Below, piece by piece: positions 52,101 through 63,630 of a stretch of DNA of 64,000 nucleotides. Position numbers and translations under genes: made by a program. The stretch comes from Rhea pennata (lineage: Eukaryota; Chordata; Aves; Rheiformes; Rheidae): NCBI RefSeq assembly GCF_028389875.1, contig NC_084664.1, positions 119,233,966-119,297,965 of the forward strand, written 5' to 3'. Within the stretch, counting starts at the first letter, position 1. Each line of letters starts with the position of its first letter. The notes beneath the pieces were generated by a model. It ran no database searches and was not told where the DNA came from. It saw only the letters and a list, made by a program, of their open reading frames with translations.

Positions 52101-55100
52101 GACAGGTAGTACATCCATGATCCATTAACCTTGGCAATTTTTTCTTTTATAACTTTTTTTGTACTGTGTATACGTCAATAGATTGTGATGTTAGCAATAT
52201 GGAGACACATGAGCACATCTTTCATTGCCCATGGTTAGTTGCATTGATATACCCTGAAGAGATCTATGTATGAATTTTAGTGAATATTTTTTTATTCACT
52301 TTCTTATTTTTACTAGGAGAATTTTTCAAGCATCTTCAATATAAAAGTAATAAGCTTACTTCTCAGTTGTCATGAAGTAATAATTTCTCTGAAGCTTAAA
52401 AAAAACACTCTAAATTGGATATTGCCTTCTCTTTTACAACTCTTAAGAGCACTTTTGCAAACTTTTAAGTTAAACTGTAGAGTACTATCCTTGATTAACA
52501 CACATACTTGAGACTTAGTAGTTTGTTAAAATTATTAGGACTGCTTGGGAGTAAAGTGAGGGTGAATTTTCTTCAAGTCTCTTGAAGAAATATTGACATC
52601 ATATCTAAGTATTGTTGCTTTTTTATATACTTTAACTAATTCACTTCGTTTTATTTGGTAAAGCCTTGCAGTGAGAGAATTTCTTTGTCTGGATGATCCT
52701 CCGGGTCCTTTTGATAGTCTAGAAGAGAGCAGGGTAAGTACTATGTAATATGACAAAAGCAAAAGGCAGTAGTTGTTAGAATACTGTGAAAATCTGTTGA
52801 TTAGGGCGGATGTTACAAATAAAACATCTTTGTTTCCATTCTTTCCTGAAAAATTGTAAATGCGTATATTTTAAAACTGACACATGATCTTTTGATAACT
52901 AGTGCACACTGATAATCTATGACTGCTGTACCTGATACTTGTCCTAAGATGTACTCTTTTTTTTTGCCTCTGCAAGCATCAGGTGGGTTATTTTGTTCAT
53001 TTGTTTTCTTTTTTTTAAGACAACAACTGACAGTAGAAGAGATTTTGTTCTGAGTATGAATAAGGAAAGTTTATGAAGATTTAGTGGACACATTGTAACA
53101 ATGTGTAGAAATTAGACTTCCAGTCTTGCAGTAAAGTGGTTATGCTGTGAAATCTAATGAAACAGTTAACTTCAACCACCAAAAATAATCATTAACTCAG
53201 ACAATTTTCCTGTAGTGTTCTTGCAAAATATTTGCAAACAACTGGTTCAAGTAGTCTCATAAGACAGCAGCTTTTCAAGATGCATTTGAGTGAAATGGAC
53301 AGCTAATGCTGTAGGCTGCAGCCTATTTTGCCAAAAGTATTTCAGTGGCATGCAGAGCTATATCAACTGGTCATTTTAGTTTTCTTGCTTTGTAGAATAA
53401 AAATACCTTTTGGAACTGCACATATACTGTTAATACTATAGAAAGTGTAAATGTTAAGCAAAGCTCCTTCTACTAGGTTTATTTTTTACTGTTTTTGAGT
53501 GAGTGGAGTGCTTTGGCTCTGGTTCCACTACTATGTACATCTGAAGGATTTGGTGTGTTTTTTTGTGTTACAGATTTTCATTTGATTTCTATGTGGTTAC
53601 CTTTTATCTTAAATAGTTAATTGTAAGTTGAAGAACTAAAAAGATAATAACATTACAGGAATTATTTGTTCATATTAATTAGGAAACATAAGCTCACTTT
53701 GATCATACATACTGTGCAGAAGTATCATCAAAGTTATTCTTTCACCACAGGAATTTAGGCAAACTATTAAAATAGATCTACTGCTGTTGTGCTGACTACT
53801 AGCCATTTCTGTTAGTAATTCAGTGTCTGTCAATTAAGATCATTTTGTTATCCCAGTCAGTAAGACAAATTGACTTGAAAGTCATCAATTAATGTAAGAA
53901 ATAAATCAGTAGAAATGGATATATGATTGAAAAATATTACATTTATTTTAATTGTATAATTACAAGGAAACAACATTTTAAAGAAATTGATTTGTAAGTT
54001 TACTTCAGTTAAAGCAAAGAATAGAATCTTGATGTTCTTCTAAGATCATAAAATTATCTAGAACAATATCCTAACCAATTTGGTTTTTATTGAGCTCATA
54101 AAATATTGATACTCAACATATTCCATGAATTAGTAGTTAGTTGCATGTAGAATTAAGTCGAGAAACTTGCTTGGGTTTTAAGATGTGTTTGGGTTTCTTG
54201 TATATCAAGAACGTTTAAATTAAATCAGAATTGTACACTGCTGTTGATATACTTACTAGTAATAGAATAGCAGGCTCTGTGCCAACACTTTTTTCATTTC
54301 CTACATTGAATGATCTTGCATTATACATTGGCTTTGTGCATTAAGTCTTGAGATTGCTCACTCAAATTCATCAGGGTGAACTGTGTATATGTGTCATCTT
54401 GAGGAGAGTAACAGAAAATACCTACTATGATGGAGTAGTTAGTGGATTTAGTATTTAAACTTTTTCAAACATCTTTTTTTCTATTGGTCTTCTCACATTC
54501 ATAATTGTGAATTTGTAACAGTTACATATTGGTATGTAACTGTGCTACTTTCCATCTGTATCTTGGATAAGGGAGAAAACATGCAATTTGTCTGAATAGT
54601 CTTTGTTCTCTGTCATGAAATTGCTAGTCTCTGACACTTGCATCGAAACAGACTTCAAAATCATGTGAAAAATGCTTTTATGAGGGGAGAGGAGTAGGAG
54701 GAAGTTCAGCTGATCTGTACAGGCAGAAAGATTCACAACTAGGGACTGCACGTCGGAAGAGGGAAACCTCTTTGTGAGAACAGTGTTTATTTTGTAGTGA
54801 TACAAACATCAAGGATGCAGCAAGGTATTTGCATTGCAGTTCGGTGTAGTACAATGTGTTGTCCGAAGCAAAGTGACGTGTTATATTAAGGACAAAAGTG
54901 ATCTGTTTTCTTAAAAGCTCATATAGCTGTTCATGGTAATCAATACAAAGAATAGCTACAATCCCATTACAGTTTGGTATTTCTAAAAGCAAAATCAATA
55001 AAGGTGATCCACTGAGTTAAATGGAAAGTTCTTAAATCTTTCTTTTAGGCTTTCTGTGAAACTCTGGAGGAAACAAATTACCGTCTACAGAAAGAACTAC

Positions 55101-57855
55101 TTGAAAAACAAAGGGAAGTTGAGTCACTGAAGAAATTATTAAATGAAAAACAACTTCACATAGATGCTATTGAAAGAAGAATTAGGTATGTAGAAATTGT
55201 ACGATTTTTAGGAGTTTCTTCCCACAAACATGTTTTCCATGGATAGTCACGCCTAATTCTAACTGTGTTCTTGAAACATGTTTTCCACGTGATAGCTGCA
55301 CAGAAAGATTATTGAAAGTACTTCCTTCTCTTGTATTGTCAAAAAGCTGTTAATTTCCTACAAATTGAATATTATTCCATCTTTTCCCCTAAAGTAACAC
55401 TGGTTATGTTTCCTCATCTTTTAGTTCTTGTAAAGATATTGTAAAGATTCTGCATTTGAAATTCTGGATAGATGGAACACCTCACTAGAGTTGACAGCGG
55501 TAGAAAAATTCCAACTTGTGTACTCGAAGCTTTGATAGAGCATAGTGATCAAGTGATTATACATCTGTATTAATGACTTTAACTGTGTTGTTCTGAGGTG
55601 CCTGGAATGATGCAACAGATAGCTTTGAAATAACATTGGAGATTATCTATTTATGTCCAAGAAAAAATGATGGCATTTCATAGTAAAACTTTATGGTGAC
55701 TGTCTGCTGAATTGTGCAGGGAAGTTGATGCTGAAGTACTTAATCTGCTGAGTCAGTCATTGTGGAGTTTCCTTAGCAAAGGATTAGAAGCTATTTTAAT
55801 AGTGTTTTGGATGTTCATTCTAGCATATCCCTGTTGGGGTGATTTAAGCTTAAATGGGCTAGATATGAAAAAGAATATAAATGTAGTTGTTGTGGCTTAT
55901 TATAAATTCTGATCCAAATACCATAGTCAGCTTGTTACTTTTCCTGAAGGGAAATAATGAGGTTTGAAAAATGCTTTCCCTTTTTGAGAAGGAAGTTATG
56001 GCACTTACTGCTAGCTTGAACACTGATATGGCCAATAAAAATCAAATAACTCACATTTGGCCATGATATATTCATCATGGTAAAAAATTCTTTGTTACTA
56101 AAATTAAATTAAGAAGGCATAGGGGATTTTTTTTTTACTGCTTTCCCTGAAGATAGGTTTCCTAACACTAGGGTGCCCTATTTCTCTGACTGTATTGAAA
56201 GTAATTCAATTAGTAGCTGAAGTCTACATGAGAAATAATTACTGTGAATTTTCAATTGTAAAAGTAAGTTGCTTAATTCTTCCATTTCTGCTAGAGTAAA
56301 ACTCTGACCTTGCTAAAGAAATCTGTTTATCTGATGGGAATTAACCCACTGAAAGAACAAAAAAAAAAAAAAATAATTTGACCTTCTTGAAGTGAAATTT
56401 TGATCTGATAGCTCAACAGGAATTAAGAGTCTTCTACCTTTACCATCTAGAGGCCACGTACTTGAGATTTATGTAAAATAGGAGCAGAACAATTGGACAA
56501 GGTGTTAGACTTGTAGGCATCCACATATCTCATCTCACTGGATTTGGCCCTAACATGATAAATAATTCTAGAGAATACTACTATTGTATTACTAAAAATG
56601 CATGCTTTAAACTATAACAGTAGAAGAAATAGTACTTAGAGCAATTGGAAAGTAGTGAAGATTATCTTCAGCACAAACTTGTGTACAAGCCAACTGAAGT
56701 AGCAGTTTTCGGCACTAAATTAATAAGCTTTCCACACGGAAAAATATTTTGGAAACTTTTTTTGCCCATTCTGCATGGCCATATTTTCACTTTTAGCCAG
56801 GATTGCCAATTCATGGGATGCTGTTAAGGAAAAGCTTGTTACCTATCTCTTTTATTCTTAATGGAAAATACATTGCTCTGATAACTTTATATGTGAGTAT
56901 AAAGTTACAATGGAGAAGCTTGAGAAACTATTCAAAAAAAAAAAGAAAATCTTTTTATCATCCTGTCTCTTCTACTTCTGGCTATATTTTGATTTTAGCC
57001 TAGAAGGATTTGTGTGGCTTAGATCATCTGTTTCTAATTTCTTACCTATATTCTAATCGCTTCTCTGGGATTGAATTCTTTTGTACAGCCACTAAAATGT
57101 GATGCACCCAGAGGATTGAATTCAGTTTAGGAATGAGTAGCTGGAACAGATAAATTATTTAAATAGCTATCCAGTGCAAACCCTGCATCTTTGCAGTGAT
57201 AAAAGAAATGGGGCATATAGGAGTCAGATTTTCCAGAAATAGCTAAGTTTTAGTGAAATAAACAGCTCTTCACTGATGAGTGTTTGCCATAAATGGATTG
57301 GTGGTACTCTGTTCTTATTTGTTATAGGGATTTATCTTTAGGAAAAATGACTCGTCAAATGTCAGGAGAAGAAAGTGAGTGCAGTGGTGAGGTGGAGTCT
57401 TCTGCAGTAGAAGCAGACCAGGGTACCCTGGGTGAGGACAGCTGGTAAATACCATTTTATTTCATAAAATATGTTTTGTTTTGTTTTGTTTTTTTTCCTT
57501 AAAGTACATTTTTAAATATGTGGTCTTAAATACTGCTCAGCTGAGGAATTTGGCATTTTATTGCACATATTTGTAGCTATCCCATGTTTCATGCAGGCCC
57601 TCAGGATAGATCTTGCAGTATAAATGTGATCACTGGTACAAGTGATAAGTTGAATGAGTCTTGAAATGTGTGGTGGATTGCAGACGTAAAACTACTGTGG
57701 AGAATCATGTTTCCATTTGACAAAACTTATTGATCCATTATTGCAGCTCAGATAAAGAGAATCACGAGGCGTGCTGGAGTGGCTCTTTGGCTGAAAATTC
57801 TGTACCAGAAATTGAAGTTGCTGAAGTAGCGTATACTGCTGATGAAGAAGAATAG
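39819..57855 (+). CDS. SNX16: Sorting nexin 16 (complete, 7 coding exons)
   Basis: Sorting nexin that binds phosphatidylinositol 3-phosphate on endosomes and acts in early-to-late endosomal sorting, including traffic of receptors such as EGFR. Seven exons join in frame to 346 residues; human SNX16 has 344. Residues 1-100 are Ser-rich and begin [13 protein letters not shown]. The PX domain spans about 104-217, with RRYTDF at 142-147 (Arg143 corresponds to the human Arg144 needed for lipid binding), the Pro-rich LPPKRWF at 165-171, and Arg183. A coiled coil follows at about 228-272; in the family it drives self-association and late-endosome targeting. The acidic tail ends EIEVAEVAY plus TADEEE. 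The start has a strong Kozak context (A at -3, G at +4). No frameshift or stop interrupts the exons, so the gene looks intact. Confidence 0.98.
40191..43415 (+). other. SNX16 intron 2
   Basis: Donor GTAAGT and acceptor TTTTTTCCCACACAG. Contains a CR1 3' end fragment at 40,622-40,684. The 78-codon frame at 42,636 is hydrophobic and AT-driven, and is not treated as an exon. Confidence 0.9.
40622..40684 (+). mobile_element. CR1 LINE 3' end fragment
   Basis: Carries GAGTTGGACTAGGTGATCTC, then GGTCCCTTCCAACC, then ATTCTATGA, the standard last 60 bases of avian CR1 including the terminal ATTCTATGA unit. A very short 5'-truncated insertion in SNX16 intron 2. Confidence 0.9.
43416..43502 (+). CDS. 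SNX16: SNX16 coding exon 2 of 7
   Basis: Encodes residues 125-153, VYKILVKR to FSRLNDK, 87 bases and symmetric phase 0-0. It contains the RRYTDF motif (142-147) that contacts the 3-phosphate of the lipid. Because it is a whole number of codons, skipping it would keep the frame but remove the lipid-binding motif. Confidence 0.98.
44459..44548. repeat. Long hairpin, 39-bp arms
   Basis: Arms 44,459-44,497 and 44,510-44,548 are reverse complements at 38 of 39 positions. The single difference pairs A44466 with G44541. The loop is 12 bases. In addition, 44,501-44,511 (ATGACTCTATA) is the reverse complement of 44,547-44,557, so part of the loop is also copied on the far side. That pattern fits a template-switch inversion. 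No transposon family is recognised. Confidence 0.95.
45863..46063 (-). pseudogene. Coding-like minus-strand frame, unknown origin
   Basis: An open frame of 66 codons reads [19 protein letters not shown] and continues with [15 protein letters not shown] to a stop at 45,863-45,865. Codon usage looks like real coding sequence, with many G/C third positions and mixed residues in place of the Leu/Phe/Lys bias of chance AT-rich frames. A good acceptor (TCTCTTTATGCAG) ends at 46,048. An AATAAA on the minus strand lies at 45,691-45,696, 170 bases past the stop. I do not recognise the protein. It could be the last exon of a nested gene, an exon relic, or a fragment of a retroposed or viral sequence. 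No function is claimed. Confidence 0.35.
47764..47912 (+). CDS. SNX16: SNX16 coding exon 3 of 7
   Basis: Encodes residues 154-202 plus two bases of codon 203 (Cys). It starts [18 protein letters not shown] and ends VAHKDIAN. It contributes the PX membrane-insertion loop (LPPKRWF) and the helix with Arg183 ([11 protein letters not shown]). Splicing from the GTACAT donor joins TG to C of the next exon. Confidence 0.98.
49280..49301. repeat. T-run/A-run palindrome
   Basis: About eleven T followed directly by eleven A, a self-complementary tract in intron 4. Confidence 0.85.
49345..49372. repeat. Short hairpin, 11-bp perfect arms
   Basis: AAGCCTTACAT and ATGTAAGGCTT flank a 6-base loop. Located in intron 4, so it would be present in the SNX16 pre-mRNA. 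Confidence 0.85.
52664..52733 (+). CDS. SNX16: SNX16 coding exon 4 of 7
   Basis: Completes Cys203 and encodes residues 204-226, [16 protein letters not shown] to LEESR. This closes the PX domain with the last helix and linker. The donor is AGG/GTAAGT. The exon is 70 bases and ends in phase 0. Skipping it would shift the frame. Confidence 0.97.
52734..55048 (+). other. SNX16 intron 5
   Basis: Donor GTAAGT and acceptor AAATCTTTCTTTTAG. AT-rich, with no repeat family or further exon recognised. Frames of 86 and 106 codons on the minus strand near 54.5-55.0 kb show no family features. Confidence 0.85.
55049..55185 (+). CDS. SNX16: SNX16 coding exon 5 of 7
   Basis: Encodes residues 227-271 plus two bases of codon 272 (Arg). 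The translation [18 protein letters not shown], followed by [13 protein letters not shown] and [14 protein letters not shown], is rich in Leu, Glu and Lys with heptad spacing and forms the coiled coil. In the family this segment mediates self-association. Confidence 0.98.
55186..57327 (+). other. SNX16 intron 6
   Basis: Donor GTATGT and acceptor CTTATTTGTTATAG. AT-rich with a short A-run near 56,360. Nothing else is recognised. Confidence 0.85.
57328..57444 (+). CDS. SNX16: SNX16 coding exon 6 of 7
   Basis: Encodes residues 272 (part) to 310, beginning [15 protein letters not shown], and two bases of Cys311. Acidic and Ser-rich. This is the least conserved part of the protein against the human sequence, although the VESSA segment is kept. 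Confidence 0.96.
57445..57746 (+). other. SNX16 intron 7
   Basis: A short intron of 302 bases with donor GTAAAT and acceptor CCATTATTGCAG. It contains a (TTTTG)n run at 57,473-57,498. Confidence 0.92.
57747..57855 (+). CDS. SNX16: SNX16 coding exon 7 of 7, with stop
   Basis: Completes Cys311 and encodes residues 312-346, [10 protein letters not shown] to YTADEEE, followed by TAG at 57,853-57,855. The segment EIEVAEVAY is the most conserved part of the SNX16 tail and confirms that the last exon is correct. Confidence 0.98.
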
Positions 57856-59253
57856 ATCAGCAGCATCTGCTGTTACCTTGAAAAGTGATGCTTGGGACAG
57901 ACCCTGTGGGTAGGGGCTTATAGTAGCTGTACAGAATTTACAGTAAAGAGCAAGAATGCACATAGTGAATGTTTACATAAATCCTTACAAATTATTGAAA
58001 TAAGAAATATACTCAGTGCTGCTTTGATTTCAGTTTTTATCTAGCCTTTATATATTTAATATATTGAAGTCTAATAAGGGCTAAAATCAGCTAAAATTTA
58101 GGTAATGTACATATGCAATTTGGCTGAATTTTCTAGTGGAGTGATAAAAACTTCACTTTGTGTCAGCAAACACATTTAACTAGTGTGTCATGTGTTGCCA
58201 CTGATGTGACACATCTGATGTGTTCATCTGTTTGGTATTTGTGTTTTCATATTCTTATAGCCATAAATTAATGCTTGTTGAAGTAAAAACAGACTCATCT
58301 TACGTTTAATGAGAGTGTTAGAATTTGTTGTTTTTAAATTCTGAAAATGAAGATTATTTCTCTGGAAATTTTAATGCAATGCAATAGGAAAACTTACAGT
58401 ACCAAGAGAAAAGTACTTGCAAAATGGGATTATAGTTGGACATTTTAATCAAAAACTGGTCATTTTTGCTGAAGGAACTAATGAGACCCCCAAAACACTG
58501 TGTATTTACATCCCAAGAAAGCATGCTGTAATACTTTGTTTGGTTTGGTAATGCTACTTTTTAATCTGGGATACCTTTGCTATATACCCACATAACAATA
58601 TGTCAGTGAGTTTGCCTTTTGCCTGGAACACTACCTCTTACCATCTTGCAAATGCATTCATGCCTTGTTTAAAAATATTCTAGATTATATGGAGATGATC
58701 GAAAGACTTGTAAAGAAGCCATATTTTTTTCTGCACAGTTCATAACTAGATTGTATCTAGTTGCAATGTATTTTTGTTTCAGTGTATTGTACACATGGGG
58801 ATATTGCTGCATATGTTCTATAGCCTATTTTTCAAATCGTATTAAGACAGGAGATGCACTTTATTATAATTAAGACTCCATTGTGCCAAGTTCAGTTGGC
58901 TAATTGGTTGAGAAAGGGGAATTGCAGGGAGAGGATTGTGTAGTGCCTTTTTGTATTTTACTTGTTCGTTACTGCAGATTTTTGTTATAGTGCTCTGGGT
59001 CAGCTTTATGGAATCTTTGACAGCTTGTCCCTATTCTTCATTTATTTACTGAAAGTGCCTTGTTTTATTCTGCTTTTCCAATAGGAAGAATGCTCTTTTG
59101 TTTTAATCTTCCCCCCCTCCCCATACCACCCACATCTTTGTTTAATGTTGTTAATATGCAGTGTCTTTGTGCTGGAGTTTTCAAAGGGAACTTTGTACTT
59201 CAGGCTGTGCATACAATGACCTTTATGCAGAACTGTATAAGCCTTCTTGGTGA

Positions 59254-59259
59254 AATAAA
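59254..59259 (+). promoter_or_regulatory. Poly(A) signal AATAAA, proximal
   Basis: Canonical AATAAA about 1.4 kb after the stop codon, followed within 30 bases by the T-rich CTGTCTTCTCTTTTCC. Confidence 0.65.
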
Positions 59260-59572
59260 AATATGGACAAAACACCTGTCTTCTCTTTTCCACTGCAGAA
59301 AATACTTTGATCACCTTGTTTGTTAAAAAGGACAATATTATTAGAAAGAGGCATCTCTTACCTCAGTGATTTCATATAATTACTCAAGTTTTGCTCTGAG
59401 TTCCAGTTGTCTTTGTACCAAAAATTGTCTGCATGAATACGAATGAGAACGCTGTAACAGCACACCAGAAAAATTGCTGTACTTTTGCTGAAATTTTGCT
59501 GAAGATTAAAATGAAAAATAACTCACCTTTTTTTATATTCTATATGAATCATCACAGACATTGAGTGAACTC

Positions 59573-59578
59573 AATAAA
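59573..59578 (+). promoter_or_regulatory. Poly(A) signal AATAAA, distal
   Basis: Canonical AATAAA with a GT/T-rich downstream element (ATCTTTTGTTAG) about 30 bases on. A further AATAAA at 59,750-59,755 could serve as a third site. Confidence 0.65.
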
Positions 59579-59600
59579 GTTATGACACTTCTTGAAAATT

Positions 59601-62600
59601 CACGTAATCTTTTGTTAGATATTACTTATTTGAAAAGAAGATTAAACTGTGTTTATTAAAATAATGTTAACTTTACAACTATAAATGCTTCTAAAATTTT
59701 GAAAATGTGCTTGGACCATACATGATAAGAATTTTAAAAGTTTTATTTAAATAAATCTGCAAATCTCATCACTAAAGATTAAAGCATGATACAAACATCT
59801 TACAATTTAGTTATGAGAAGGAAAAAGGAATGTAAATTTTGTTGTGCTCTGTCTTTAAGCTTGTAAGATACTTTGCTGTCTCAAAATATTTAGTGTCACA
59901 TGTATAGACACTTTTGTTTAATTGAAGTCAAAGTTCCTTTAATCTGAGCTGAAAAACTGATTTTGCTCAGCAGCCATGGTAAGTGGTATCATTTACATAT
60001 GTTATAGGTGAGTGAATAGTTATCCTGCTAAAACAAATGCTGAATTTTTCAATTTGTGTAACCCCAAGTGATCTGTGACATTAATAGAGATGGCTTCCAA
60101 GTCTGTTTTGTACTATTTTTTTTTTCTGGTGTTCGTACTTCTCTTCTGGCAATATTTGCCTCCCGCTTCATGAAGTATTGACTTGCTGCTGTATTTTTTT
60201 TTTTTTAGTACAGAAAATGCCAACTTGCAATCATTTCATTCATGAGAATTGGACAATGGAATTCTATTTGGGTTCTTCGCAGTGAGTGGAGGAGCATTTG
60301 AACTGAAATCGTAGCGTAGTTAGCTAATTGTAAGGATTGCAACCAGTGACAGACACGCTTTGTTCTCCTGTTGTAAATAAATTACTCTAAAGGTAATTAA
60401 TAGTTCAGCAAGTGATTTATAGTTTATTTTATCTTAGTTCTAGATTTTGATACATTGTACCTAGGTTAATTTTACTGAGGTTTAACTCTTACTTCAGATT
60501 ATTTATGAAAGTTGTTAATCCTTCAGAATATTTTGATCCTCCAAAGCACTTGCAGTCCACCCATGCTCTTTTTCTCTGCTTTTGATTTGTGTACTCCTAA
60601 ATGAATTAAAATGCTGAATAGTACTGAATCAAGAATGAGTCCCTATAAAACTCCCACTTCATACCTTTCCCACTCTGACAACTGTTAATTACTGTGAGTA
60701 TAATAGTTCCATTGAATGAGCTCAGAGAAGGGAGCAAATTCACTAATTCATGAAACTGCACCTGACAGTTGTAGGAGAGAATAGCCTATAAAGTGTGTTC
60801 CAGTATGTTACTGTATTCATTTTCATGTGTTAAGCATCTGTTTGTTGTTTTGGGGTTTATAGTTGCAGAGAAAAGGGGCAGAGTAAGTAGGTATGTCTGG
60901 ATGGTATGTCTGTCCCAAACTGTTCTTTACCATATGCATCTGCATTAGACCACTAATTAGCTTGATTTTTTTTTTTTTCCAATCTATGGTTTCTACTCCC
61001 TATTGAATCATTGCTATGGAGCAGTAACAATGATCCTGCCACATGTCTGGGTTTCTGGTAGAACTGGTAACATGCAACTTTCTGTAGGGAATTTTAGTTT
61101 TTTTTCATTATTATTTTATTTCTGTGCTACAGCAAGCTCTAGTAATCACTGAGAGAGGAATTCTGAAGACTCATCATGTGAAATTGGTGCTACTGCTTTT
61201 TGTGTGTGTGTGTGTGTGACATCTCAAATGCCACAAGTAAATAGGCTAGAGTCATGAAATCTCCAAGGGAAGGTAGAATGCTGTGGAAATATTCCCATTG
61301 TGGAATACCAGGTCTCTCCTGGGAAGATCCTAATAAGAGGTCTTTCCTTCTGTCATTTCTTTGAGTATTTCAGGTAAGTCTTTGTCCCATAGATTAGTAC
61401 CTCTAGATCTGTAGGCAGATCCAACATTCAAAAATACAATTACGTAATATCCTGTAAAGTATAAGATGTATTTTTAAAAGATCCTAGAGTATCAGAGCTT
61501 TATTCACTCATACACGTTTCTTTATATAAACCTGGAAAACTGTTAATGTAGGCATCTCCAAATAAGATGTCTCTTTCTGACAGTTTGTATTCTGGATGAA
61601 CAGTTCAATGTCAGTGCATCTTTTTGTTCTACATTTAGTTTTTATCTTAATCACTTTTTTTTTTAATGCATATGACTGTGTATTTCCTACCTGGAGGAAA
61701 AGATGAGAGAGAATGGGGAGAAAGAGGTGACTGTCTACCTTGTTTACACTTAAAGACATTTCCTGTTTGAAAATGAAGATGAATTTAATGATTTGTTAAC
61801 CAGTACCATTTCTTCACTAAATGTTATCTTCTGTGTTACAAGGGGTTTATGTTCTGTGATATCCTAATCCTAAACCTCTTTCTATCTGGATTTCTAGAGT
61901 TTCTTTGTCCGTAACACTGCATTTTCTTTGTAATTATTTGTTATTCAAACCTTTTTTCTAGTCTTCTTTCTGAGGGTAATCTCTGAATTTGGTCCTTCTC
62001 ATGTGTGTATTTCAAAGAAAACAAACTGAGCTAGGCTTTCTTTATTAGATGTTTTTAACCTGACTTTTCCAAAGTTTGACTTATCTTTTGTTACGAGATT
62101 TAACTGTAGAGTTTTGGAAGAGTAGAACAGTGGGAAAATACAGCCCTCATTTATTTTTAAAATGAATAAAGGATTAACATAATCTTACCTTGTAAGAGAT
62201 ATACGTGACTAACTTTAGTCATCCCTACTTAGGAGTTACAGTGACTCCTAGCCATATATATCATGCTGTTGGTTTATAGATTAGTCTCCAGTTGGATGAT
62301 TCGAACATTATACTGAAATACAAAATGTTTCTCCTTAAATTTCTTCGAGGCTTCGTGAATGTGTAACTAGTCTGATGATTGCTCCAGAGACGGGAGGACA
62401 CTGTTATGAAATATGTCTAAGCATAACCCAGTCCTTCATATGCAAAGCATCTCTTTCTTTTGGTGGGCACATTTCATAAGGACCCAAAATGCTCTTTTAT
62501 CCAGCAGCATCAAAGTAAACTGATAGCAGCATTAAAGGACACTTCAACAAGAGTCAGTCTAAGTTACAATTAAGCTGCCCAGAGCTGGGCTGAAGGAGGA

Positions 62601-63217
62601 GTTTTTTTTCACTGTCATTTGGGAATAACAGAAAGGCTGAAGGAGCTGTTCAAAGAGTGAAATTTACTTTGTTCTTAAGGGTAATTCTCTGCAGCTGAGT
62701 AAATCCTGATGTTTGAGTCATTCTTGTGAATAATACTCTAACTGAACTGGCAAAGCTTCTCTTTCTCTCACCCCCCCTCACGCCCCCCATTTCTTTTTAA
62801 GTATATATATTTTTAACCTCCAACCTAAAAGAAAAGTACTCTGCAACTCACTTGCATCTGGGTTACACACAAGAGACTTACCCTATGCCTGTTCTGATGC
62901 CATTCCTGTCTCGTCAAAGATACTACTCTGAACTGGGACTCTGCCTTTGCTTGCAGTTATCACAGTGTCATGCTGGGACTGATTCAGGCCAGCATTCTGG
63001 TATTGCTTGTAAAACAGTAAACCTGTGAGCGTTGTGGCTCTGGAAAAAGAGGAGACTTGAAACTGGAAAGCTTGAATAACTGCCATCAGCCATCAGTGGC
63101 ACTGTCTCTCTTAGCCAGAGCTGAGCCCTTCTTGGGGAAACAAGAATGTGTAAGCACACAGTGTTCATCCTGTGCTGCACTGACACCGCCACCAAGGACC
63201 GGTCTTGCCTGCCTGTG
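59601..63217. other. Intergenic sequence 3' of SNX16
   Basis: No gene is recognised. Contains a (TG)9 microsatellite at 61,201-61,218 and several T-runs near 60.12, 60.20 and 60.97 kb. In other vertebrates SNX16 and CHMP4C face each other tail to tail, so the next gene may lie past the right edge. I see no CHMP4C exon within the window. Confidence 0.6.
61201..61218. repeat. (TG)9 microsatellite
   Basis: Nine perfect TG units. Confidence 0.9.
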
Positions 63218-63289
63218 GGCACTGTAGCTTAGCTGGTTAAAGCAGCTGCCTCATGATGGGGATCCTCAGCTCAACTCCCAGCAGTGCCT
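63218..63289 (+). mobile_element. tRNA-Thr-like pseudogene or SINE head
   Basis: The order is that of a tRNA. A 7-bp acceptor stem pairs perfectly (GGCACTG with CAGTGCC, then T). Box A is TAGCTTAGCTGG followed by TTAAAGC, and GGGGATCCTCAGC leads into a decayed box B (GCTCAACTCC). The D-arm and acceptor match tRNA-Thr best. The anticodon loop reads CTCATGA where tRNA-Thr(CGT) would have CTCGTAA, as if a CpG had decayed. The anticodon and T stems no longer pair well, so a working tRNA is unlikely. No CR1 tail follows. Confidence 0.6.
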
Positions 63290-63561
63290 GAATCTCATCT
63301 GCCTTAAAGGGAGCTAGAAGGTTCTGCAGAACCTTGTTAGCCCCTCAAGACTAGGGTTGTGGTTTTCAGCACAATATCTGTAGAGACCTTTGCCCCCTCC
63401 ATGCTTCAAAAAGTTTGCTGTTTCACACTCACCGCTCTTGTGACTGAAGAACGTCGAAGGCTGCTCCAGATACTGCATTTATCCTCGTGTATTGTATTAC
63501 CTCCTCTTTGCACGTAGGGAAGAAGAGGAAGAAAGCAATTACACGATTCACTCTAATTGCC

Positions 63562-63630
63562 CAGTAAGTCAGTTGGTATAGCCCTTGTTACTGCTGATCC
63601 CATAGACTGTCAGCAGGTTAAAACTAGGTG
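63562..63630 (+). mobile_element. Second tRNA-like unit, degenerate
   Basis: TAAGTCAGTTGG at 63,565-63,576 fits a Pol III box A and is followed by TATAGC. GGTTAAAACTA at 63,616-63,626 resembles an eroded box B, at a spacing of about 51 bases that is allowed for a tRNA with a long variable arm. It lies 270 bases after the tRNA-Thr-like unit in the same orientation. The two may be parts of one composite SINE or independent relics. Confidence 0.3.

Larger units (their letters stand above)
47913..52663 (+). other. SNX16 intron 4
   Basis: Donor GTACAT, somewhat weak, and acceptor TTTTATTTGGTAAAG, which has a short polypyrimidine tract. Contains an AT palindrome of T and A runs at 49,280-49,301, a hairpin at 49,345-49,372 and a two-copy 22-base duplication near 52,024-52,067. 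No nested gene is recognised. Confidence 0.85.
57856..59600 (+). other. SNX16 3' UTR
   Basis: From the stop codon to just past the second good poly(A) signal, about 1.74 kb. AT-rich with several TTTTGT-type U-rich stretches. Overlapping frames of 88-97 codons at 59.04-59.34 kb on both strands are considered chance. Confidence 0.75.

Noticed and set aside
63218..63289. Functional tRNA gene
   Set aside because: Acceptor stem is intact but the anticodon stem and T stem are mispaired and box B is decayed.
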